Below, one piece after another: positions 1 through 5,233 of a stretch of DNA of 6,118 nt. The DNA comes from Chitinophagaceae bacterium (GTDB lineage Bacteria > Bacteroidota > Bacteroidia > Chitinophagales > Chitinophagaceae), in contig JAIEQT010000649.1 of NCBI GenBank assembly GCA_019747455.1, positions 1-6,118 of the forward strand, in the 5' to 3' direction. Below the pieces are notes generated by a model. The model had not been told where the DNA came from. It saw only the letters and a list, made by a program, of their open reading frames with translations, and did not search any database. The position numbers and the translations under genes are program-made. Numbering within the stretch: position 1 is the first letter of the stretch; each line of letters begins with the position of its first letter.

Positions 1-408
1 TTTATCCATTTGCTCTGTTACCAAGGTAATACCGGCACCAAGCTCTCCGGCTAAACCTACACCGGCTAAAAACCTACACCACATATAACTATCCACATCT
101 TTTACAAATGCATTGAGTAGGGTGAAAAGGCTGTACATTAAAATGGATCCGAATAATACTTTTAATCTGCCGAATTTATCACCAATAGTACCCCAAATAA
201 AACCGCCCAGTAGCATACCAAACATTTGCGCATTGAGAATATTGCGGGTGTGAACAGGCCACGCTGCTTCGGGTATCGCCAAACTTTTAAAACTATCTAT
301 TCGCTCGGCACTAAAAATAATGATGTCGTAGAGGTCTACAAAAAAACCGAGTGCAGCAACAATTACACCAATGATGGCGGCTTTGGTTATAGTGCTTGGT
401 GTTTGCAT
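1..408 (-). CDS. MFS transporter, N-terminal part (3' end beyond window)
   Basis: This reads as the first 136 residues of a major facilitator superfamily secondary transporter of the inner membrane. The frame stays open from the ATG at 408 to the window edge, and an in-frame TGA upstream (427-429) leaves this as the only ATG start. Residues 10-32 form a first membrane helix with acidic residues (GFFVDLYDIIIF). Helix 2 (about 58-76) is followed by the loop 2-3 signature GTIGDKFGR at 73-81, the classic MFS motif A (GxxxD-K/R-xGR). Helix 3 covers about 84-101. Helix 4 has R112 and GVGLAGELGAG, like the metabolite:H+ symporter and sugar/aromatic-acid transporter branches. The gene starts 23 bp after the SnoaL-like gene, so it is probably cotranscribed. 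I infer that it imports or exports the pathway substrate; the substrate itself is not determinable. The family call is firm; the subfamily is tentative. Confidence 0.9.
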   Translation of the reverse strand, partial: MQTPSTITKAAIIGVIVAALGFFVDLYDIIIFSAERIDSFKSLAIPEAAWPVHTRNILNAQMFGMLLGGFIWGTIGDKFGRLKVLFGSILMYSLFTLLNAFVKDVDSYMWCRFLAGVGLAGELGAGITLVTEQMDK

Positions 409-431
409 CTTATATCTGTTATTATGTCAAA

Positions 432-854
432 CTATTTTTGTTGAAGCCAATCGCCAATACCATAGGGATCGGGGTGTACGAGCGATACGTGCTCGTGTTT
501 TATTTTCCAGGTGTTGCTGTCTTTCACCAGAACAAAAGAAGAACGAAAAATATTTTCAAATGTTTTTTCTTTCACTTGCACTTGCAATCGAATAATACCG
601 GCTACCCAAGCCATGGTTTCACTTTCTTCGGCAAACGGACCTTCCATCCATTCAATAGATAATAGCTGAAGAGATGAAGCACAGAAGTCGGTCCATCCCT
701 TTTTTATTTTTTCAAAACCTATGGTGGTAAGCCGTGGGCCTTCGAGAATTACATAGGTTTCTTCGGAGGGTACATATTTATCACATATCCCAACTAAATC
801 TTTTTTGATAATTACATCATAATGCTCATTAATAGTATCAAGTGGAGTGCTCAT
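432..854 (-). CDS. SnoaL/NTF2-like fold protein, 140 aa
   Basis: A small single-domain protein of the SnoaL_3 / DUF4440 / NTF2-like type, whose members are cone-shaped alpha+beta barrels acting as isomerases, hydrolases, dehydratases or simple ligand binders. The length (140 aa) is normal for the family. The N-terminal helix (about 3-27, PLDTINEHYDVIIKKDLVGIC) precedes strand YVILEG (34-39). The C-terminal signature RSSFVLVKDSNTWKIKHEHVS (104-124) matches the typical 'R.t.vl.k..g.WkI.heH.S' ending. There is no signal peptide, so it is probably cytoplasmic. The ATG start lies only 2 bp after the stop of the upstream 139-aa gene, implying translational coupling. A catalytic role in the same pathway is plausible but inferred; the fold is much surer than the function. 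Confidence 0.85.
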   Translation of the reverse strand: MSTPLDTINEHYDVIIKKDLVGICDKYVPSEETYVILEGPRLTTIGFEKIKKGWTDFCASSLQLLSIEWMEGPFAEESETMAWVAGIIRLQVQVKEKTFENIFRSSFVLVKDSNTWKIKHEHVSLVHPDPYGIGDWLQQK

Positions 855-856
855 TG

Positions 857-1276
857 TTACATCTCATTTATTTCGTCGGCAATTTGTCGCATCGGGGTAT
901 TATTCTCTGGCTTGGCAATGGCATCTACTTCTTGTTGTACAATACGCATGATGCGTGCCGCAAAACGTGCGTGCCATAATTGTCTTTCTTCTGCTTGCTC
1001 ATCGGTAGGAATAAAATCCTCAATCTCTTGCTGGGTAAGCAATCCCTTTGCTTCGAGTAATCGCTCAATGGTATCCATGCGTTCGCGAACTACGGCTACC
1101 TCGGTTGCTACAGCCATGGCAATATTGAGCACGCGTTCTACAGCGGGGTCGTCGAAAAAATAAGGTCGGCCGCCTTTGCTTTTATCACCAGCCATGAGTA
1201 TATCGTTCACGGCACCAGCATCTATCTGTTCGTTTATTTGTCCGCTTGAATGCGAACCGCTTAGTTCTGTTGACAT
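857..1276 (-). CDS. Uncharacterised 139-aa protein, predicted helical
   Basis: I do not recognise a named family with certainty. The N-terminal ~34 residues are polar and probably flexible. They are followed by GGRPYFFDDPAVERVL (35-50) and a long amphipathic helix rich in Ala, Val, Glu and Arg (about 44-77, ending in RERMDTIERLLEAKG), which could form a coiled coil. A second acidic helical segment (82-120, TQQEIEDFIPTDEQ...WHARFAARIMRIVQQEV) completes it. There is no signal peptide, membrane segment or metal-binding cluster. The gene is coding: it is bounded by an ATG start, has natural amino-acid composition, and packs 2 bp before the SnoaL-like gene. I have an unverified impression that a 'GRPYFFDDPAVxR' motif recurs in small proteins of other bacteria. 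A structural or accessory subunit role for the pathway enzymes is a guess from context. Confidence 0.8.
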   Translation of the reverse strand: MSTELSGSHSSGQINEQIDAGAVNDILMAGDKSKGGRPYFFDDPAVERVLNIAMAVATEVAVVRERMDTIERLLEAKGLLTQQEIEDFIPTDEQAEERQLWHARFAARIMRIVQQEVDAIAKPENNTPMRQIADEINEM

Positions 1277-1362
1277 ATAATCAATTTTAAATCTTCAATC
1301 TTCAATCTTCAAGAAGTCGGATCGTCGGGTCGTCAGATCGTCTACCGTCTACCGTCTCCGGT
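1277..1362. repeat. Intergenic short-unit arrays (AATCTTC x3, then CGTC-type 7/8-mers)
   Basis: This 86-bp spacer between the methyltransferase and the 139-aa gene is nearly all short repeats. Three perfect copies of AATCTTC lie at 1290-1310. From about 1316 a second array follows, in which the trinucleotide GTC recurs at 1316, 1324, 1332, 1340, 1347, 1354 and 1361. The spacing is therefore 8, 8, 8, 7, 7, 7, with two exact TACCGTC units at 1343-1356. The last unit runs into the methyltransferase stop codon (1363-1365). I see no clear promoter or U-tract terminator. The AATCTTC word recurs in the spacer at 2580-2600. Confidence 0.85.
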
Positions 1363-2553
1363 CTATTTCTTCCACCCCCCGAATACATTCCAAATGGGGC
1401 TTCTTCCGTAATCCTCTGTTACTTTCCCATCTTGTTTTTTCTTATCTAAATCATTCACTGCTTTTACCCCTACCTGCATAAAATTTTCTTTTGGTATGCC
1501 TGCCTCTTGCATCAAATCTATCGGTTGTAAATCATGCATATGTCCCCAATAGGGTTCCGCATTATAGTAAGCATCCCAATCGCGCATGAACTGCTCATAC
1601 ATACTCATTTCGGGTGTATACTGCGGTTGCTCAATGTGTAAGTTTAATCCATTGGGTTTTAGTACCCGATTAATTTCTTTGAAGATGGTATGGATAGATT
1701 TACCACCTGTTTCGTGTAAGAACATAGTGGTTTGTACCCAATCGAAACTTTCATTTTCAAACTCTTTCATGGCTGCAGCATCAGCTTGAATAAACGTAAC
1801 ATTTTTTACACCCAATGCATTAGCACGCGCGGCACCATAACGCAACATGGGAGCACCGGCATCAATAGCAATGACCGCTGCCTCCGGAAAAGCTTCGGCA
1901 ATAGGGAGTGTATTGTGCCCTAGTCCACAACCTATATCCAGTATACGTTTGGGCTTAAACTCCGGATAGGTTTCTTTTACCCATTTTGCAATGGCCTTAC
2001 CACCGCCATCAGTTAAGCTACCGAGCATTCCACCACTGGTAACAAATAGCCCGCTATCATAATTAGCGGCATTGGCTACATCACCTTTAAAATATTCGGT
2101 ATGATAACTGCCTGGCATCAAGTGATTATCTACATGTGTTAAATAGGGAGGCACGGCAAATCCCTCTTTGAGTTGCAGGTTATTGGTTTTCTTCAATTCA
2201 TTAGCTGCTTTCTGTGCTAATGCAGCAGCTTGACGAAGAACGGTAGCTCTTCCATTCTGCTGACGCATTTCCATGGTACTTCTTCTCAATGCAGCCCACA
2301 TTTGATATACGGGATCTTTTTTCATGGCTTCGCCCACTTCAAAACGATCGTTAAATGTTCTGCCGGTTTCTTTTTTAAATGCGGGTTCAACGCGTTGCTC
2401 ATAGGCTGTTTTATTTCCGGGCGCGATTACCGTACTCACAAAACGATTCAGGTTTGCTAAAAAATTATAACGCGCTCTTTCATCATGATTAAAATCCGGA
2501 AATACGGCATGCTTTTGCAGCTTCGTCCAAACAGGTGGTAGTTGGTAGGACAT
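1363..2553 (-). CDS. Class I SAM-dependent methyltransferase with ~180-residue N-terminal extension
   Basis: A 396-residue cytoplasmic protein with a Rossmann-fold S-adenosylmethionine-binding methyltransferase domain at about 186-320. Motif I is ILDIGCGLGHN (204-214). The acidic residue that contacts the SAM ribose is D231 at the end of AVIAID. Motif III gives the adenine-contacting acidic residue in FIQADAA (D258), then FDWVQTTMFLHE (270-281) and the post-motif INRVLKPNG (294-302) typical of the Methyltransf_11/25 group. The preceding ~180 residues are largely helical and not a domain I can name; they could bind the acceptor substrate or mediate dimerisation. The C-terminal ~75 residues (GHMHDL...WNVFGGWKK) probably cap the active site. 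The ATG at 2553 is preceded by a repeat-filled spacer. The acceptor is unknown. Lying directly downstream of hyuB, it probably acts in the same pathway, for example on O, N or C of a small acid or heterocycle (inference). Confidence 0.93.
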   Translation of the reverse strand: MSYQLPPVWTKLQKHAVFPDFNHDERARYNFLANLNRFVSTVIAPGNKTAYEQRVEPAFKKETGRTFNDRFEVGEAMKKDPVYQMWAALRRSTMEMRQQNGRATVLRQAAALAQKAANELKKTNNLQLKEGFAVPPYLTHVDNHLMPGSYHTEYFKGDVANAANYDSGLFVTSGGMLGSLTDGGGKAIAKWVKETYPEFKPKRILDIGCGLGHNTLPIAEAFPEAAVIAIDAGAPMLRYGAARANALGVKNVTFIQADAAAMKEFENESFDWVQTTMFLHETGGKSIHTIFKEINRVLKPNGLNLHIEQPQYTPEMSMYEQFMRDWDAYYNAEPYWGHMHDLQPIDLMQEAGIPKENFMQVGVKAVNDLDKKKQDGKVTEDYGRSPIWNVFGGWKK

Positions 2554-2578
2554 ATACTTACTTTTAATTGTCTTTATT

Positions 2579-2649
2579 TAATCTTCAATCTGGAATCTTC
2601 AATATGATCGCTATTATCAACTCAAGATTGTAGATTGAAGATTTCAGAT
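2579..2649. repeat. Inverted pair of AATCTTC-type heptamer arrays in hyuB-methyltransferase spacer
   Basis: This array lies inside the 127-bp spacer 2554-2680. Left-arm units are AATCTTC, AATCTGG, AATCTTC (2580-2600). A 21-bp loop (2601-2621) follows. Right-arm units are TCAAGAT, TGTAGAT, TGAAGAT, TTCAGAT (2622-2649), in reverse orientation and the same 7-bp register. The arms can pair as a 12-bp stem (2580-2591 with 2632-2643), then two mismatches and six more pairs. No uridine tract follows the hairpin in the direction of transcription, so it is not a standard intrinsic terminator. The flank 2650-2680 is AT-rich with a loose AGTA periodicity of 7-9 bp. Confidence 0.8.
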
Positions 2650-2680
2650 TTTTACTTTATATACTTTATTTACTTTCTAC

Positions 2681-4246
2681 TTACCTCCCATATCCCCCTC
2701 CTCCCGGTAACTCCATTACCAGTTCTTCGCCGGGATAGAGTTTATCGTGGCCTTTAGGAGGTGTGAACCTTTTTCTTCCGTTGCTCATCCGAATATATAC
2801 TGCACCTTTTCTTCCTGCCTCTCCGCCAAATAGTCCGTAAGCGCGGTTGTTTATTTTTTCGGTTACATTACTTATTTGGATAGGAAATGTACCTATATTT
2901 TTATACGCAAATTTTTGTCCGGCTCCGCCTTTCCATTTTCCTTTGCCACCACTATTTGCAATCAATGATTTTTCTGTTACCAATACCGGTGCATCGTTCT
3001 CAAATACTTCAATCGGTACATTGGCCACATTGGTAGGATAACAAAGTGTTGGGTCTCCATCTAGTCCTTTTCTGCCGCCATAACCTCCTGCTAAAAATAA
3101 ATATTCAACAAATTCAGCTCCATTTTCTTTTTTGCCACTCAATACCATTACCCATACAGCCGCGCCACAATCGGCTTGTACCTTATCTGGAACAGCTTGT
3201 GATAAGGCTTTCATGATAGGGCCATGTAATAAATTCCCTGTTACATTTCGCGCTCCGAGTGGAGAAGGTTTTTTTGCATTGAGCAAACTGCCTTCGGGTG
3301 CCCACACATGAATGGGTCGGAAGCTGCCTTCATTGTTCGGCACTTCCGGACTGAACACACATTTAATAGGATAAGCGGTATAGGCAAAAACGTAATTCAG
3401 TACTGCATTAATAGCTAAAGAATGCGCAGTAGAGGTGCCGGTATAGTCTACATAAATTTCATCGTTCTTAATACTGATGGTGCATACAAATTTTACAGGC
3501 TCTTTTATGCCATCTCCGTCTGCATGGTACTCCGACTTGTATACTCCATTCGGAGCGGCTTTTATAGCAGCTCGCATAGCTTTTTCAGAAGCAGTAATAA
3601 TTTGATAACCGAGCGAATCGATTTCTGTTAATCCATTTTCCTCCATCATTCTATGCAAGGAACGAATACCTTGGTCATTCGCCGCAACTTGTGCTAAAAT
3701 ATCACCAATGGTTTGATTGGCTGCACGTACATTGGTTTCAATAATCCGAAATAGGATTTCATTTTTTATTCCTGCATCATATAGTTTAGTAGGAGGAATA
3801 TATAACCCTTCTTCATAATAATCTTTAGCGCCGGCACCCCAGAGGGTGCCGCCAATATCCGGGCTATGCGCAATGCAACCAATAAAACCAATTAATTGTT
3901 TTTTAATGAATATAGGGGTAACAATACCAATATCGGGCTTATGTCCGGCGCAAAGCCAGGGATCATTAGTAATAACCATATCACCCTCTTTCCAACTATG
4001 TAGTGGAAAATAATCTTTGATCAATGCTTTTACTAAAAAAGGTAATACCCCTAAAAAAGAGGGAACACTCACGCTACTTTGTGCCAGTGACTGCCCCTTT
4101 GTATCCATTAATACCACAGCAAAATCGGCACTCTCTCTGGTTACAGAAGAAAATGCGGTACGTTGTAACGTAGTGCCCGCTTCGTCTACAATAGAGATCA
4201 ATCTACTCCAGAGTACACTTAATTCTATGGCATCAAATTTTTTCAT
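2681..4246 (-). CDS. hyuB: Hydantoinase B/oxoprolinase family subunit (HyuB)
   Basis: Complete 521-residue HyuB-family protein, of usual family length. The family includes the B subunits of ATP-dependent N-methylhydantoinase, acetone and acetophenone carboxylases, and the C-terminal half of 5-oxoprolinase. These enzymes use ATP, with HyuA activating the substrate, to hydrolyse an amide ring or carboxylate a ketone. Family landmarks: N-terminal DEAGTTLQRTAFSSVTRESADFA (about 21-43), ITNDPW with the nearby H and D of AGHKPDIG (92-107), AHSPDIGG (126-133), a central RNVTGNLLHG, and the glycine-rich C-terminus ELPGGGGYG. I chose the ATG at 4246 (MKKFDAIELSVLW, the family-like beginning) over a TTG three codons upstream at 4255. 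Unusually, its HyuA partner is not adjacent but separated by a LolA-like gene and two repeat arrays. The family is certain; the substrate is unknown. Confidence 0.96.
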   Translation of the reverse strand: MKKFDAIELSVLWSRLISIVDEAGTTLQRTAFSSVTRESADFAVVLMDTKGQSLAQSSVSVPSFLGVLPFLVKALIKDYFPLHSWKEGDMVITNDPWLCAGHKPDIGIVTPIFIKKQLIGFIGCIAHSPDIGGTLWGAGAKDYYEEGLYIPPTKLYDAGIKNEILFRIIETNVRAANQTIGDILAQVAANDQGIRSLHRMMEENGLTEIDSLGYQIITASEKAMRAAIKAAPNGVYKSEYHADGDGIKEPVKFVCTISIKNDEIYVDYTGTSTAHSLAINAVLNYVFAYTAYPIKCVFSPEVPNNEGSFRPIHVWAPEGSLLNAKKPSPLGARNVTGNLLHGPIMKALSQAVPDKVQADCGAAVWVMVLSGKKENGAEFVEYLFLAGGYGGRKGLDGDPTLCYPTNVANVPIEVFENDAPVLVTEKSLIANSGGKGKWKGGAGQKFAYKNIGTFPIQISNVTEKINNRAYGLFGGEAGRKGAVYIRMSNGRKRFTPPKGHDKLYPGEELVMELPGGGGYGR

Positions 4247-4260
4247 GCTAACCAAGTTAA

Positions 4261-4365
4261 GGTTTCGGGTTTTAGGATACGAGATTCGGGATACGAGATA
4301 CGGGTTGCGAGATTCGAGTTAAAGTCTTTCTAACCCGTAACCCGAATCTCGTAACTCGTATCCCA
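4261..4365. repeat. Heptamer array, copy 1 (upstream of hyuB)
   Basis: Fifteen consecutive 7-bp units in one register. Eight forward-type units (GGTTTCG, GGTTTTA, GGATACG, AGATTCG, GGATACG, AGATACG, GGTTGCG, AGATTCG) cover 4261-4316. A 14-bp loop follows (4317-4330), then five reverse-type units (TAACCCG twice, AATCTCG, TAACTCG, TATCCCA) at 4331-4365. The two arms can fold as an imperfect hairpin: 4275-4306 pairs with 4332-4363 at 26 of 32 positions. The segment 4279-4363 matches copy 2 (5119-5203) at 82 of 85 positions. The array fills the spacer between the LolA-like gene and hyuB, starting 14 bp before the hyuB ATG. Confidence 0.93.
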
Positions 4366-4368
4366 TAT

Positions 4369-4479
4369 TTATTGTTCAAACATTTTATCATCAATAATTC
4401 CATTCACCACATTTTTCCGCCAATTAATATCCATCCATTTTATACCATCAAAATAAATACGCAATCTTTTGGGCTGCAT
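4369..4479 (-). pseudogene. Displaced C-terminal 36 codons of the LolA-like gene (-1 frame)
   Basis: Immediately after the T-run of the LolA-like gene, the -1 frame opens with ATG (4477-4479) and encodes 36 residues beginning MQPKRLRIYFDGIKWMD and ending KMFEQ, with a TAA at 4369-4371. Its composition (a beta-strand-like RLRIYFDGIKWMDINW followed by polar residues) looks like the authentic end of a LolA-type barrel, whereas the zero-frame tail does not. Its stop lies 5 bp from repeat copy 1, so the natural gene end plausibly coincides with the spacer boundary. It is reached only by a -1 ribosomal shift, transcriptional slippage, or correction of a missing T. It is therefore recorded as part of the gene at 4440-5222 and not as a separate gene. 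Confidence 0.75.
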
Positions 4480-5222
4480 AAAAAACCTTCTCCGGTTACC
4501 GGTTTTAGTTTTTCAAAATCTGAATATATCCGATGATGATAACCAATATCGGTATTGAAAGCAACACCTCTTATCCAGAATGTTTTTTGATCGATACTGA
4601 AAGTAGTAACCATTTTTTTGGGGTCGATGATTTGAACAATATATACCGGATGGCCTTCTACCTGATCATCTGTTAAACGCTGTACTTGAAAAGAGTCTCT
4701 ATCGGCAAAACGAATAATACTGAAGCCAAAATTGTTGCTCCAGGAAAAATATTTTTGATAAGGTTTTGCTTTCTCACTCAAATAATTCAATGTTGATTTT
4801 CCATCATACATTAATTGCAAGTATACACTATCACCATACTTCGCATCGAAGCGAATTTTTCCATTAGCGCTATGTGCAGCATTATTTTCGGAAGGAAATA
4901 CACGGAACATTTTATAGGTATCGAAATGAATGGATTCACCCACGGTTGTTTTTCCGTAGGGCGTCCAAGTAGCATCGCCATTGAGTTGCAAGGTAGTAGG
5001 TTGTTGCCAAGTGTTGCCGCCGGAAGCAGCGGTTGCGCGTTTTAAAATATCGCGGCCCGATAGATTATTAGATTGAGGGAAAACGCTTACTCCAATAAAT
5101 AAGCTAATAGTAGTTGTTACGAGATATGGGATACGAGATACGGGTTGCGAGATTCGAGTTAAAGTCTTTCTAACCCGTAACCCGAATTTCGTAACTCGTA
5201 TCCTGTATCTCGTTTCTCGCAT
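4440..5222 (-). CDS. Secreted LolA-like beta-barrel protein, N-terminus repeat-encoded and C-terminus frameshifted
   Basis: Read in the zero frame this is 260 residues. Residues 33-50 (YLVTTTISLFIGVSVFPQ) look like the hydrophobic core and end of a signal peptide, preceded by many Arg/Lys. The mature part begins around SNNLSGRDILKRATAASGGNTW and continues with beta-rich segments (LQLNGDATW, ESIHFDTYKMFRVFP, VYIVQIIDPKK, YSDFEKLKPVTGEG), resembling the LolA/LppX 'outer membrane lipoprotein-sorting' fold. Function would be periplasmic lipid or lipoprotein handling by analogy only. There is no lipobox cysteine. The only in-frame start is the ATG at 5222, inside the heptamer array, so about residues 1-34 are repeat-derived. 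At T TTT TTA (4479-4485 region) the frame shifts: the last 12 residues (CSPKDCVFILMV) look spurious, while the -1 frame gives 36 sensible residues (284 aa total). It could be a recoded gene, a decaying one, or a sequencing error. Confidence 0.75.
   Translation of the reverse strand: MRETRYRIRVTKFGLRVRKTLTRISQPVSRIPYLVTTTISLFIGVSVFPQSNNLSGRDILKRATAASGGNTWQQPTTLQLNGDATWTPYGKTTVGESIHFDTYKMFRVFPSENNAAHSANGKIRFDAKYGDSVYLQLMYDGKSTLNYLSEKAKPYQKYFSWSNNFGFSIIRFADRDSFQVQRLTDDQVEGHPVYIVQIIDPKKMVTTFSIDQKTFWIRGVAFNTDIGYHHRIYSDFEKLKPVTGEGFLCSPKDCVFILMV
4479..4485 (-). other. Slippery heptamer T TTT TTA at frame break
   Basis: On the coding strand the bases read GG T TTT TTA TGC with zero-frame codons GGT TTT TTA TGC, which fits the X XXY YYZ rule for -1 ribosomal frameshifting. 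After a -1 slip the next codon is ATG, opening the better C-terminal frame. One additional T would have the same effect. A run of six T's is also prone to polymerase slippage and base-calling error, so recoding is not proven. I did not identify a convincing stimulatory pseudoknot immediately downstream. Confidence 0.6.
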
Positions 5223-5233
5223 CTCGTATCTAT
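5115..5233. repeat. Heptamer array, copy 2 (hyuA-LolA-like junction, extends into coding sequence)
   Basis: Seventeen 7-bp units in one register. Six forward-type units (TGTTACG, AGATATG, GGATACG, AGATACG, GGTTGCG, AGATTCG) occupy 5115-5156. The same 14-bp loop as copy 1 follows (5157-5170). Then come reverse-type units TAACCCG twice, AATTTCG, TAACTCG, TATCCTG, TATCTCG, TTTCTCG, CATCTCG and TATCTAT (5171-5233). It overlaps the hyuA stop codon (5230-5232) at one end and runs about 100 bp into the LolA-like gene at the other. Compared with copy 1, the reverse arm is longer and the forward arm shorter, as expected if units are gained and lost one at a time. Confidence 0.93.

Noticed and set aside
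822..1163. A 113-codon plus-strand reading frame, and similar plus-strand frames elsewhere
   Set aside because: It lies opposite the 139-aa minus-strand gene, has Ser/Cys/Met-rich composition typical of antisense shadows, and no recognisable domain. The other plus-strand frames overlap strong minus-strand genes in the same way.
2579..2649. Intrinsic terminator
   Set aside because: The AT-rich stem is followed by TTAAATAAAG on the transcribed-strand sense instead of a T-tract, and an adjacent same-strand gene follows.
4247..4255. TTG start for hyuB three codons upstream
   Set aside because: The ATG at 4246 gives the family-like N-terminus MKKFDAIELSVLW. The extra Met-Val-Ser adds nothing recognisable.
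4279..5203. Insertion sequence or composite transposon ends
   Set aside because: The 85-bp copies are direct repeats, no transposase is encoded between or beside them, and no target-site duplication is visible. A MITE-like origin remains only a possibility.
4261..5233. CRISPR array
   Set aside because: Units are 7 bp, contiguous and degenerate, with no unique spacers of 25-40 bp and no cas genes nearby.
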